From positions 1-64,000 of the forward strand of contig CAYNTJ010000007.1 in the NCBI GenBank assembly GCA_964400515.1: a DNA stretch of 64,000 nucleotides. The letters are read 5' to 3'. Shown here in pieces: positions 8,727 to 17,325 of this stretch. This stretch comes from JAAYHV01 sp964400515 (GTDB lineage: Bacteria; Bacillota; Clostridia; Peptostreptococcales; Anaerovoracaceae). Each line of letters opens with the position of its first letter. Position 1 is the first letter of the stretch. The notes below the pieces were generated by a model. That model saw only the letters and a program-made list of their open reading frames with translations. It did no database searches and was not told where the DNA came from. A program made the position numbers and the translations under genes.

Positions 8727-9428
8727 ATGGATAATACAATTATACTGCTTGTTAAAATAACAATTTTGTTGATTATTTCCATAGTATCGGGAAATGGGAT
8801 AGTTGTTCTGTTCAATCATTTGCCATACAAGTGGTTTTTAAATGACGGAGAGAAACCGACTCCGGAAATTTTAGGTTATGAAAAACAAAGATTGACCAGC
8901 ACTCCTTGGAAATGGATATTTGTTTCGTTGTTTGCCACAACCACCATATATATGAATATTACAATATCATTCCTTTATGCGGTTACAGTGTTGATTGTAA
9001 TGAATCTTTTACTGATATCTACAATATCAGATATTAAATATGGTATTTTGCCGGATCAAATAAGTATTATGATAGCGGTGTCCTCCATAGGGTTCTTTGC
9101 CTTGCATGATAGCTGGACCGAGCAATTATACGGAGCTATAACAGGATTTTCTTTATTAATGCTACTTTGGATAGCCGGTAAGCTTATTTATAAAAGGGAT
9201 GCAGTAGGGGGTGGAGATATAAAAATATTTTCATCCTTGGGATTAGCTATGGGTATAAAGGGGATATTAATGATATTTATTATCAGTACCTTTTTAAGTG
9301 CAATACATTTCGGATTTCTTTTAATAACTAAGAGGGCAAAGCTCCGTGATACCAGACCCATGATGCCATATATCTTTATGAGCTTTTTGATTTATGTGGT
9401 TTTCTTATGGAATGTTAATATTTTGTGA
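8727..9428 (+). CDS. A24-family prepilin-type peptidase
   Basis: A membrane aspartyl protease of the type IV prepilin peptidase family, 233 aa with six to seven helices. The two catalytic aspartates are visible in DIKYGILPDQ and in the GxGD motif GGGDIKIF. The zinc-binding N-terminal methyltransferase domain of full-length PilD/ComC is absent, so this is the short form that cleaves but does not N-methylate. No pilin genes are adjacent. The gene ends eight bases before truA. Confidence 0.8.
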   Translation: MDNTIILLVKITILLIISIVSGNGIVVLFNHLPYKWFLNDGEKPTPEILGYEKQRLTSTPWKWIFVSLFATTTIYMNITISFLYAVTVLIVMNLLLISTISDIKYGILPDQISIMIAVSSIGFFALHDSWTEQLYGAITGFSLLMLLWIAGKLIYKRDAVGGGDIKIFSSLGLAMGIKGILMIFIISTFLSAIHFGFLLITKRAKLRDTRPMMPYIFMSFLIYVVFLWNVNIL

Positions 9429-9435
9429 GGTTCAA

Positions 9436-10203
9436 ATGGATAAGAATATTTTATTGACAATAGAATATGATGGTACCGACTTTTATGGTTGGCAAAGGCA
9501 GAAGGATAAAAGAACGGTGCAGGGGGAAATAGAATCAGCCTTAAGTAAAATCGCAGGCCGTGAAATCAGCATATCCGGAACAAGTCGCACCGACAGGGGT
9601 GTACATGCCCTGGGACAATGCGCTTCATTTATTTGGGATATAAATATACCCACAGAAAAGCTGCCATATATATTAAACAATGCTTTTTCCGGAGGTAAAA
9701 ACAATATAAAGAGGCAAGGGGATATTAGAATTGTATCTGCAAAGGATATGAATATGAATTTTCATGCAAGATTTGACGCCATAGGGAAAACATACAGATA
9801 CGATATCTTAAACAGAAAGCAAAGTGATATATTCCTTAGAAATTATGTATACTACATCGAAAAATCCATTAATCTGGAGTCGGTTTGCGAAGCTGCCAAG
9901 CTTTTGGTGGGGACCCATGACTTTAAAAGCTTTGAAGCTGCCGGAGGAACACCAAGGGAAACAACCATTAGGACAATAAGTGATATTAGTATAGTTCCCC
10001 ATGATGATATCATATCCTTTTATATTACAGGGGATGGTTTTTTATATAACATGGTTAGAATAATAATAGGGACCTTAGTGGAAGTGGGCTTTGGGATTAA
10101 GGAAGCTGAAGATATTATAAAAATACTTGATGCAAAAAACAGAATAGCGGCAGGGCATACCGCTCCGCCGCAGGGTTTATATCTGGAAAAGGTCATATAC
10201 TAA
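9436..10203 (+). CDS. truA: tRNA pseudouridine(38-40) synthase TruA
   Basis: Isomerises uridines 38-40 in the anticodon arm of many tRNAs. The 255-aa product begins MDKNILLTIEYDGTDFYGWQ. It has the catalytic aspartate in SGTSRTDRGVHALGQ and the C-terminal block FLYNMVRIIIGTL. A longer in-frame reading from 9394 would run into the preceding gene and lacks homology, so 9436 is the start. The end overlaps the convergent flavin-reductase-like gene by four bases. Confidence 0.95.
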   Translation: MDKNILLTIEYDGTDFYGWQRQKDKRTVQGEIESALSKIAGREISISGTSRTDRGVHALGQCASFIWDINIPTEKLPYILNNAFSGGKNNIKRQGDIRIVSAKDMNMNFHARFDAIGKTYRYDILNRKQSDIFLRNYVYYIEKSINLESVCEAAKLLVGTHDFKSFEAAGGTPRETTIRTISDISIVPHDDIISFYITGDGFLYNMVRIIIGTLVEVGFGIKEAEDIIKILDAKNRIAAGHTAPPQGLYLEKVIY

Positions 10204-10658
10204 TCATCCTTGTTTTTCTTTCCTGTAATTTCTTCTACTGATATTTTCACCATCACCAATCCCTTGATATATTTGTCCATGACTTCTTCAAATCTATCCA
10301 TCCTTTGGGGAACCGTGTGTAAGCAGAATTTTTTTAAAAAATATATTTTATCTTTTTCATCTTCTATAATGCTGGCTTTTCCTGTAATTATAGCACTTTC
10401 GTAATGGGTAACATAGGCATCGATAACTATTTTGTTGTTATCGAAAACCAAGAATGAAACATCAGGATTTACCTTAATACTCTCTATTTTTTTCCCCGTT
10501 GGTTTGCTATGAAAATATATTGCGTTTGTTTCTTTGTCATAGAAATAGTTTACAGAAACTCCGTAGGGCTTACCCTCCGCTGTTATCATAGAAATTATTC
10601 CCGTGTTTCCTCGTGTTAATAGTTTAATTGCATTTTCCTTGCTTAAATATCTATCCAT
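10200..10658 (-). CDS. pyridoxamine 5'-phosphate oxidase-like flavin-binding protein (NimA-type)
   Basis: A 152-aa protein of the split-barrel FMN-binding superfamily. It has the usual layout for nitroimidazole-resistance (NimA)-like members: an N-terminal helix with a glycine turn (TRGNTGIISMITAEGKPYGVSVNYFYD), then IYFHSKPTGKKIESIKVNPDVSFLV. Such proteins bind FMN or heme and reduce small molecules. The real substrate is unknown. It converges on truA with overlapping stops. GGAGG lies upstream of the ATG. Confidence 0.8.
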   Translation of the reverse strand: MDRYLSKENAIKLLTRGNTGIISMITAEGKPYGVSVNYFYDKETNAIYFHSKPTGKKIESIKVNPDVSFLVFDNNKIVIDAYVTHYESAIITGKASIIEDEKDKIYFLKKFCLHTVPQRMDRFEEVMDKYIKGLVMVKISVEEITGKKNKDD

Positions 10659-10719
10659 ATCAGCACCTCCCGTATAATTATATCACAATTAATATTTTAA
10701 GTTAAAGGCTTTCTTTTAT

Positions 10720-10748
10720 TTGGATTACCAATGCTAATGTGGTATAAT
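10720..10748 (+). promoter_or_regulatory. predicted sigma-70 promoter for the mtnA operon
   Basis: TTGGAT, a 17-bp spacer and TATAAT. A 7-bp inverted repeat (ATTACCA at 10724 and TGGTAAT at 10754) brackets the promoter core and could be an operator. Confidence 0.6.
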
Positions 10749-10779
10749 TACTTGGTAATTTATTAGATGGAGATGAAAG

Positions 10780-11871
10780 ATGAAGGTATTTGATATAGTT
10801 CCGATTAAGTATGAAAATGATAAGCTTTTTTTTCTTGACCAAACAAAACTTCCTTGTGAGGAGATTTATTATGAAATAAGAAATAAAGAGGAAGTTTGGG
10901 AAGGTATAAATAAACTTAAAGTAAGAGGAGCCCCTGCCATAGGAGTTGCGGCAGCGTACGGGCTATATATTTCCCTAAAGGAGTATGAGGGTGAGAGCTT
11001 AAGTGAGATGGGGGAATTACTCAGAAATATAAAAAAATATTTGGTAACATCAAGGCCCACCGCAGTAAATCTAGAGTGGGCATTAAGCAGGATGGAAGAG
11101 AGATATTTTAATTATTGCGGTGAAGTGTGTCTTGATTTTCATAAATCCAAACAAGAGCTGGTGGAAAATGCCAAAGGAGTATTGCTTTTGGAGGCGGAGA
11201 ATATAAGAATCGAGGATGAAGAGAATTGTAAAAAAATGGGAGAATACGGACTAAGTCTTCTTAATAGAGGGATGGGACTTCTTACCCATTGCAATGCGGG
11301 AACGATTGCAACAGCAAAATACGGAACCAGTTTATCCCCAATATATTTGGGGCACGAGAAGGGTTATGACTTTAAGGTCTATGTGGATGAGACAAGACCC
11401 CTTCTGCAAGGTGCAAGATTGACCGCCTGGGAATTGAATAAGGCGGGTATTGATACTACTTTGATATGCGACAACATGGCCTCTCTTGTTATGAAAAACG
11501 GATGGATTGATGCGGTCTTAGTCGGTTGTGACCGAATGGCTCAAAATGGAGATGGTGCCAATAAAATAGGAACATCAGGAGTTGCTATTTTAGCTAAGGA
11601 ATATAATATTCCTTTCTATATGTTTGTTCCCACATCCACCATAGATATGGATACCATGCATGGGGATGACATAGTTATAGAGGAGAGAAACGGGGAAGAA
11701 ATATCTAAAATGTGGTATGAAAAGCCCATGGCTCCGGAAGGTATAAAAACATACAATCCGGCCTTCGATGTGACGGATCATAAATATATAACGGCGATAA
11801 TAACGGAAAAGGGAATTATAAGGCCCCCGTTTAAAGAAAATATTAAGAAAATCATGGACGGAGAAATATGA
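10780..11871 (+). CDS. mtnA: S-methyl-5-thioribose-1-phosphate isomerase
   Basis: Converts 5-methylthioribose-1-phosphate to the ribulose form in methionine salvage (relatives also act on 5-deoxyribose-1-phosphate). The 363-aa product shows KVRGAPAIGVAAAYG near the N-terminus, the catalytic-cysteine block LLTHCNAGTIATAKYGT and the aspartate block VGCDRMAQNGDGANKIGT, all typical of MtnA. The other salvage genes are not adjacent. The last four bases overlap the start of the EamA gene, so the genes are coupled. Confidence 0.94.
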   Translation: MKVFDIVPIKYENDKLFFLDQTKLPCEEIYYEIRNKEEVWEGINKLKVRGAPAIGVAAAYGLYISLKEYEGESLSEMGELLRNIKKYLVTSRPTAVNLEWALSRMEERYFNYCGEVCLDFHKSKQELVENAKGVLLLEAENIRIEDEENCKKMGEYGLSLLNRGMGLLTHCNAGTIATAKYGTSLSPIYLGHEKGYDFKVYVDETRPLLQGARLTAWELNKAGIDTTLICDNMASLVMKNGWIDAVLVGCDRMAQNGDGANKIGTSGVAILAKEYNIPFYMFVPTSTIDMDTMHGDDIVIEERNGEEISKMWYEKPMAPEGIKTYNPAFDVTDHKYITAIITEKGIIRPPFKENIKKIMDGEI

Positions 11872-12767
11872 ATCAATCTAAGGAAGCGTTTTTAAATAGA
11901 TACGCAAAAATCTTTGTTATACTGGGAGTGGTTGCAGGATCCACCTCGGGAATATTTGGTGCTTTAATTGAAGCGCCGGCTTTGGCAATAGGGTTTTGGA
12001 GATTGCTTATTGCTACACCATTTTTTATAGTTCCGGTGCTTAGATATCAAAAAGAAGAGCTTAAAAAAATAAGCAAAAAAGACTATGCCCTTACTTTCTT
12101 GTCGGGTGTTTTTCTCTTCGGCCATTTTTTCTGCTGGTTCAATGCAGTAAAAATCACAAATGTTCCCAGCGCAGTGGTTTTGGCATCCCTTCATCCTTTG
12201 CTTGTTTTGGGTGTAAGCGTATTGATATGGAGAAGGAAAATCACATATAAGGCAATACTGGCAATTATTATAGCATTAATAGGAAGTACGGTAATTGCGG
12301 GTCTTGATTACAAGCTGCTTTCCCAAGGGGCATTTTTAGGCGATGTTTTGGCATTTTTGGCGGGTTCATTTATGGGTGCATACTTTTTGGTTGGAGATGT
12401 AGCCAGAAAGAGGGTGTCGGGAAGACCATATGTTATGCTGGTATTTATATCTTGTTGGATATGCTTTACTTTGGGAATAATATTGACAAGTACCCCTGTA
12501 TTGGGATACAGCTATAGGGATTATATACTGCTGATAGCCTATGCTTTGGTATGCCAAATAGGTGCCCACGCTGTGTTTAATCTATGTATCGGCCATGTGG
12601 ACGCCCTTTATGTTTCCACTTGGAGCTCGGGGGAATCGGTTTTTGCAATAATTTTAAGTATAATATTTTTAAGTCAAATCCCCACATACTGGCAAATTAT
12701 TGGCAGTATAATGGTGGTGGGTGCTTTATTATACTATAACAGGGAGACGGCTAGAAAAGATGTATAA
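11868..12767 (+). CDS. EamA/DMT-superfamily transporter
   Basis: A 299-aa inner membrane protein with ten predicted helices arranged as two EamA repeats. The first contains APALAIGFWRLLIATPFF; the second ends AIILSIIFLSQIPTYWQIIGSIMVVGALLYY. The family exports or exchanges small metabolites such as amino acids and nucleotides. The substrate cannot be inferred. It overlaps mtnA upstream and scpA downstream by a few bases. Confidence 0.85.
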   Translation: MNQSKEAFLNRYAKIFVILGVVAGSTSGIFGALIEAPALAIGFWRLLIATPFFIVPVLRYQKEELKKISKKDYALTFLSGVFLFGHFFCWFNAVKITNVPSAVVLASLHPLLVLGVSVLIWRRKITYKAILAIIIALIGSTVIAGLDYKLLSQGAFLGDVLAFLAGSFMGAYFLVGDVARKRVSGRPYVMLVFISCWICFTLGIILTSTPVLGYSYRDYILLIAYALVCQIGAHAVFNLCIGHVDALYVSTWSSGESVFAIILSIIFLSQIPTYWQIIGSIMVVGALLYYNRETARKDV

Positions 12768-13524
12768 AGTTAAACTGGAAAGCTTTGAAGGTCCATTTGA
12801 CCTACTGGTTTATTTAATTGAAAATTCAAAAATGAATATATATGATATTAAGGTTGCCGAAATAACCAAACAGTATATCGAGTATTTGGAGCTTATGGAT
12901 GATTTGGATGTGGAGGTTGCCACAGAGTTTATAGTATTGGCGGCGGTACTTATAGATTTGAAATCCAAAATGCTGATACCTCGCGTAAGCGACAGCGGGG
13001 AAATCCTAATTGAGGATGACCCTAGAGTTGAATTGGTACATAAGCTGGAAGAATATAAGCTGACAAAATTAAGAGCTACCATGCTTGAAAACAGATTTGA
13101 ATATTATGAAAGCATCTACGAAAAACCCCAGGAGGATATTTCATCATATATTAACAATCCGGATGAAGTAATCAATCTGGATGTGGATCAATTTGCAAAG
13201 GCTTTTTTACTGTTTCTCGAAAGAAAGAAAAAGATTTCCGATGTAAAAAAGAATTATCAGAGGGTTGAAAAGCAAAGATCCTCCATTGAAGAGAGAATCA
13301 ATCATATCATAAATAAGTTGAGAGATATTAATGTTAAAAATGATATGTGCAGCTTCAATGAATTGATTCCAAATAAAGGGGATAATTATGATGTAGCATT
13401 AACCTTTGTGTCTGTCTTAGAATTAATGAAGGAACAGGTTTTAACTGCCGAACAAAAAGAAAACTATGGAGAAATAATTATTAAAAAGACTATTAATAAA
13501 CTGGAGGAACAAATTGAACAGTAA
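12760..13524 (+). CDS. scpA: segregation and condensation protein ScpA
   Basis: Kleisin subunit of the SMC-ScpAB condensin that compacts and segregates the chromosome. The 254-aa product starts YKVKLESFEGPFDLLVYLIENSKM in short pieces (SFEGPFDLL is the family hallmark) and continues IYDIKVAEITKQYIEYL. The C-terminal winged helix lies in the last 80 residues. The start at 12760 overlaps the EamA stop. A longer frame from 12721 lies within the exporter and is rejected. Confidence 0.95.
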   Translation: MYKVKLESFEGPFDLLVYLIENSKMNIYDIKVAEITKQYIEYLELMDDLDVEVATEFIVLAAVLIDLKSKMLIPRVSDSGEILIEDDPRVELVHKLEEYKLTKLRATMLENRFEYYESIYEKPQEDISSYINNPDEVINLDVDQFAKAFLLFLERKKKISDVKKNYQRVEKQRSSIEERINHIINKLRDINVKNDMCSFNELIPNKGDNYDVALTFVSVLELMKEQVLTAEQKENYGEIIIKKTINKLEEQIEQ

Positions 13525-14098
13525 AAAGAAAATTAAATCAGCATTTGAATCGATGATGTTCATATGGGGAGAACCCTTAAATGTAAAAGAAGCAGCTGAT
13601 ATATTTGATATAGACAAAGATGATGCCTATGCTTTGCTTAAAGAGCTTCAGAATGAATATGTGCAAGAGGGAAGGGGTATTAGAATCAGAGAGGTTAATA
13701 AATCCTTTCAATTTGTTACTTTACACGAAAATGAGGAATATATAGAAAAGCTATGTACTCCGGTTAAAGTTAAAAAGCTTTCCCAAGCGGCATTGGAAGT
13801 GTTGGCAATAATAGCATATAAGCAGCCCATTACAAAAAGTGAGATAGATGCCATAAGAGGCATTAAATGTGATAGGGTAATAGACGGGCTGTTAAATAAA
13901 GAATTGATTGAGGTAAGAGGAAGATCGGAGAAAATAGGCAGACCTTTGATATATGGGACCACAGATGAATTCCTAAAGAAATTTGGGTTTGAAAACATTA
14001 AAGAGTTGCCGGAAATAGAGGACTTAGAAGAAACCATTAATGAAAATAAAATAAATGGAATACCGGAGCTTCATGAACAAATAGAAATGGAGATTTAG
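13514..14098 (+). CDS. scpB: segregation and condensation protein ScpB
   Basis: Dimeric partner of ScpA in condensin, 194 aa, with two winged-helix domains. The second contains KLSQAALEVLAIIAYKQPITKSEI and RGRSEKIGRPLIYGTT, the strongest family blocks. The start codon is TTG, chosen because GGAGG lies six bases upstream inside the scpA 3' end. scpA and scpB overlap by eleven bases, which is the usual coupled arrangement. Confidence 0.95.
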   Translation: MNSKKKIKSAFESMMFIWGEPLNVKEAADIFDIDKDDAYALLKELQNEYVQEGRGIRIREVNKSFQFVTLHENEEYIEKLCTPVKVKKLSQAALEVLAIIAYKQPITKSEIDAIRGIKCDRVIDGLLNKELIEVRGRSEKIGRPLIYGTTDEFLKKFGFENIKELPEIEDLEETINENKINGIPELHEQIEMEI

Positions 14099-14099
14099 A

Positions 14100-14804
14100 A
14101 TGAGAATCAATAAGTATATTGCATCATCCGGCCTAAGTAGCAGGCGAAAAGCCGATGAGCTTATAAATAACGGTAATGTTAAAGTTAACGGAAATGCAAT
14201 AACGGAGCCGGGTTATGACGTAAAAGAGAATGATATTGTAGAGGTTAACGGGAAAGTAATATCTCCGGAAAGGAAGATGGTATATTTAGCTCTAAACAAG
14301 CCCTTAGGTTATGTGACTACAGTTTCTGATGAAAGAAAAAGGCCGGTGGTAATGGATTTGATAACGGATTCCGAAGTAAGGCTTTTCCCTGTGGGAAGAC
14401 TTGACTATAATACTACGGGACTCCTTATTATAACAAATGATGGGGAACTGGCAAATAAGATGATGCATCCTAAAAATGATGTATACAAAACGTACAGAGC
14501 TTTAGTTAAGGGTGTAGTATCTGATAAACAAATATATAATCTCAGAAAGGGTGTTGATATCGGAGGATATGTAACAAAGCCTGCCAAGGTGGAAATTATT
14601 AAAAGTGTGGGAAAGAATACTTTGGTAGAAATATCCATTTGCGAGGGTAAAAACAGACAGGTGAGGAAAATGTTCCGAGCCATAGAAAGACCGGTAATAG
14701 AGCTTACAAGAATATCCATTGGCGAAATCAAACTGGGAAGATTAATGTTGGGGGGATATCGAAAACTAAGAAAAGAAGAAATAGAATATCTTAAAAATAT
14801 TTAA
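14100..14804 (+). CDS. rluB: 23S rRNA pseudouridine synthase, RluB/RsuA family
   Basis: Modifies a uridine in the large rRNA (RluB position 2605 in E. coli numbering, by family inference). The 234-aa product has an N-terminal S4 RNA-binding domain (MRINKYIASSGLSSRRKADE) and the catalytic block FPVGRLDYNTTGLLIITNDG carrying the essential aspartate. The scpA-scpB-rluB order is widely conserved in Gram-positive bacteria. It starts one base after the scpB stop. Confidence 0.93.
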   Translation: MRINKYIASSGLSSRRKADELINNGNVKVNGNAITEPGYDVKENDIVEVNGKVISPERKMVYLALNKPLGYVTTVSDERKRPVVMDLITDSEVRLFPVGRLDYNTTGLLIITNDGELANKMMHPKNDVYKTYRALVKGVVSDKQIYNLRKGVDIGGYVTKPAKVEIIKSVGKNTLVEISICEGKNRQVRKMFRAIERPVIELTRISIGEIKLGRLMLGGYRKLRKEEIEYLKNI

Positions 14805-14832
14805 AAAGATGATAATATTTTATCATCTTTTT
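14803..14832. terminator. bidirectional terminator between rluB and the DJ-1/PfpI gene
   Basis: A 12-bp stem AAAAAGATGATA / TATCATCTTTTT with a 6-base loop overlaps both stop codons of the convergent genes. Confidence 0.88.
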
Positions 14833-15370
14833 AAATTAACAGATCCTTTTTTACTTTTTCATAAACAATGTTTCCCTTTAGTTCCTTGAGAATTTCCAAG
14901 GCAAAAACCATGGCTGTGCCGGGTCCTTGGGAAGTTATGATGTTTTTATCCTTTACAACCTTTTCATCATGATAATTGGCACTTTCAATGTAATTTTCCA
15001 TGCCCCTGTAAATGGTTGCATTTATGTTTTTTAATATTCCTACTTTCTCCAAAACTAAAGGAGCCGCACAAATGGCACATATTAATTTCTCTTTGGAATT
15101 GAATTCCATAATCCTGTCCATAAGATAACTGCTTTTTGTTAAGTTTAGTGTTCCTGGCATACCACCGGGAAGCACTATAACCTGACATTTTTCGTAACCG
15201 ATGCTTTCTATTGTGGAGTCAGCTATTATCTTAATGCCATGGGAACCTACAACTTCTATTTTATCGGTAACGGAAACCAAAGAGACTTCCACATCTCCCC
15301 TTCTTAATATATCGGCTATTGTTATTGCTTCGATTTCTTCAAAGCCTTCTGCCAAATGAATAAATACCAT
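14831..15370 (-). CDS. DJ-1/PfpI family protein (YajL-like)
   Basis: A 179-aa protein of the DJ-1/ThiJ/PfpI superfamily. FLAEGFEEIEAITIADILRR is near-identical in pattern to YajL/DJ-1 (here IHLAEGFEEIEA), and the nucleophile-elbow cysteine lies in ICAICAAPLVLEK. Relatives act as oxidative-stress chaperones or deglycases; their exact activity is disputed. An upstream ATG at 15379 would abut the ribosome site, so the ATG at 15370 is preferred. Confidence 0.85.
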   Translation of the reverse strand: MVFIHLAEGFEEIEAITIADILRRGDVEVSLVSVTDKIEVVGSHGIKIIADSTIESIGYEKCQVIVLPGGMPGTLNLTKSSYLMDRIMEFNSKEKLICAICAAPLVLEKVGILKNINATIYRGMENYIESANYHDEKVVKDKNIITSQGPGTAMVFALEILKELKGNIVYEKVKKDLLI

Positions 15371-15454
15371 ATTTACCATCCTTTCTTAAAAAACTATTAA
15401 TTAAGCGATAATGGGTATATAATTAGTATAGCATATATTTTATAGGAGGCAAAT

Positions 15455-16057
15455 ATGTCAGAATATATAGGTGATATTTACTATAATTACGGAAGAAGTC
15501 TTTACATCAATATGACGAATCTTTGTTGTAACAGATGTGAGTTCTGTATAAGGGATATGGCTGATTCATTGGGCAGTGCTGATTCTTTGTGGTTAAAAAG
15601 AGAGCCCACATATGAGGAATTGATTGAAGGTCTCGATGGTATAGGGTTAAAAGAATACGATGAGATTGTTTTTTGTGGTTACGGAGAACCCACTGAAAGA
15701 ATCATAGATTTAATAAATTTAACAAAGGAAATAAAGTCCAGAGCCAATGTAAAGGTGAGAATAAATACCAATGGTCTTGGGAATTTAATAAACGGATATG
15801 ATATTACGCCGCTTTTTAAGGGTTTAATCGATTCTGTTTCAGTAAGCTTAAACACTCCGGATGCAGTTTCATATAATGAGCTGTGTCATCCTAAGTATGG
15901 ACTGAAAGCTTTTCCTGCCATGATTGAATTTACTAAAAAAGTAAAAAAATATGTGCCGGATGTGAGGATGTCCGTTGTAGGAGTTATAGATAAAAAAGAT
16001 ATAATTAAGTGTGAAAAAATAGCTAATGATTTGGAAGTGAAATTTAGGGTAAGATAA
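15455..16057 (+). CDS. TatD-associated type radical SAM protein
   Basis: A 200-aa short radical SAM protein. The cluster-binding motif CCNRCEFC (Cx3Cx2C) sits near residue 24, preceded by YYNYGRSLYINMTNL, and VFCGYGEPTER supplies the SAM-binding glycine block. This form resembles the TatD-family-nuclease-associated radical SAM proteins, but no tatD lies next to it. The reaction is unknown. GGAGG precedes the ATG. The next gene, a superoxide reductase, follows within 31 bases. Confidence 0.8.
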   Translation: MSEYIGDIYYNYGRSLYINMTNLCCNRCEFCIRDMADSLGSADSLWLKREPTYEELIEGLDGIGLKEYDEIVFCGYGEPTERIIDLINLTKEIKSRANVKVRINTNGLGNLINGYDITPLFKGLIDSVSVSLNTPDAVSYNELCHPKYGLKAFPAMIEFTKKVKKYVPDVRMSVVGVIDKKDIIKCEKIANDLEVKFRVR

Positions 16058-16087
16058 ATTTAGATGTTGTATGGAAAGGAGTTTAAA

Positions 16088-16567
16088 ATGGAAAAGGTAT
16101 TACTTTATAGCTGTAAAAAATGTGGTAATGTTGTTATGTCATTAAGGGATTGCGGAAGTGAAATGACATGCTGCGGTGAACCTATGATAAAGCTTGTGGC
16201 AAACTCCACGGAAGCTTCTAATGAAAAGCATTTACCGGTGGCAGTGGTGGATGGCAGCAAGATTACAGTAACTGTGGGTTCTGAATATCATCCTATGAAT
16301 CCCGACCACTATATTGAGTGGATAGCATTGATAATGGGGGAAAAATTTGAGCTTATTTATCTTGAGCCCGGGATTCTGCCCAAGGCAATATTTACCTATG
16401 ACAGTATACAAGAGGAAGACCCTTTAACCCCTGAGGAGGATGAGTTTTTAGCTAACTGTGAGGGCCAGCCGTGTAACTTTATTTATGATGATATTCCGGT
16501 AAAAAAATTCACGGTTTATGCCTATTGCAATATACACGGGCTTTGGAAGCAGGAATTTGAATTTTAA
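16088..16567 (+). CDS. desulfoferrodoxin / superoxide reductase
   Basis: Reduces superoxide to hydrogen peroxide in the cytoplasm of anaerobes. The 159-aa product has an N-terminal desulforedoxin-type iron site (CKKCGN then MTCCGEPM) and a C-terminal catalytic iron site with the expected histidines (EKHLPV, GSEYHPM, PDHYIEW) and the closing cysteine-histidine pair YCNIHGLW. This is the two-iron class. The central region contains an insertion (about residues 85-135) relative to the short class, including a ENCEGQPCN-like stretch (ANCEGQPCNF). AAAGGAG supports the ATG at 16088. Confidence 0.85.
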   Translation: MEKVLLYSCKKCGNVVMSLRDCGSEMTCCGEPMIKLVANSTEASNEKHLPVAVVDGSKITVTVGSEYHPMNPDHYIEWIALIMGEKFELIYLEPGILPKAIFTYDSIQEEDPLTPEEDEFLANCEGQPCNFIYDDIPVKKFTVYAYCNIHGLWKQEFEF

Positions 16568-16596
16568 TTGCTTGATTGTTATGTGGGGAGAAAAAA

Positions 16597-17283
16597 ATGA
16601 ACTTGGTATTGGTACGCCATGGCGAAAGCATATGGAATAAGAATAACTTGTTTACAGGTTGGACGGATGTTGATTTAAGTGAAAAGGGTAAAAAAGAAGC
16701 AAAGACTGCAGGTAGGGCATTAAAGGAAGCGGGCTATGACTTTGATATTTGCTATACATCCTATCTTAAAAGAGCCATTAATACCTTAGATTACATTCTA
16801 AGAGAAATGCAAAGGGAAGAATTACCGATTGTAAGGACATGGAAGCTTAATGAAAGACATTATGGTGCCCTACAAGGTCTTAATAAGGAAGAAACTGCAT
16901 TAAAATACGGAGCTTCCCAAGTTAAGCTTTGGAGAAGATCTTTAAATGAAAGACCTCCCATGCTAGGTGAATACGATGAACGTAATCCAAGGTTACAAGA
17001 AAAATATCTTCAAGAAGATCTGGGAGATTTGGTGTTGGGAGAAAGCTTACAGGATACTATTGGTAGGGTTATTCCTTATTTTGAGAATACTATAAGAAAA
17101 GAGATGGAAAAAAATAAAAGGGTTTTAATTGTTGCCCACGGAAATTCTCTAAGGGCACTGGTACAATATTTTGAAAAGCTGTCGGAAAAGGAAATAGTTG
17201 AAGTGGAGATTCCTACGGGAGTACCTATTTCATATGAATTTGATGATGGATTTAATTTTATTGGGAAGAAATATATAGATTGA
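16597..17283 (+). CDS. gpmA: 2,3-bisphosphoglycerate-dependent phosphoglycerate mutase
   Basis: Interconverts 3- and 2-phosphoglycerate in glycolysis/gluconeogenesis. The 228-aa length matches the family. LVRHGESIWN carries the phosphorylated histidine, LNERHYGALQGLNK the substrate loop, and VAHGNSLRALVQYFE the second catalytic histidine. GGGGAG lies before the ATG at 16597. A TTG 21 bases upstream in frame is a poorer start. Confidence 0.95.
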   Translation: MNLVLVRHGESIWNKNNLFTGWTDVDLSEKGKKEAKTAGRALKEAGYDFDICYTSYLKRAINTLDYILREMQREELPIVRTWKLNERHYGALQGLNKEETALKYGASQVKLWRRSLNERPPMLGEYDERNPRLQEKYLQEDLGDLVLGESLQDTIGRVIPYFENTIRKEMEKNKRVLIVAHGNSLRALVQYFEKLSEKEIVEVEIPTGVPISYEFDDGFNFIGKKYID

Positions 17284-17325
17284 AGGTTGAATGATTCCGT
17301 TGTTTATATTAAGGAGGTAGACTAA

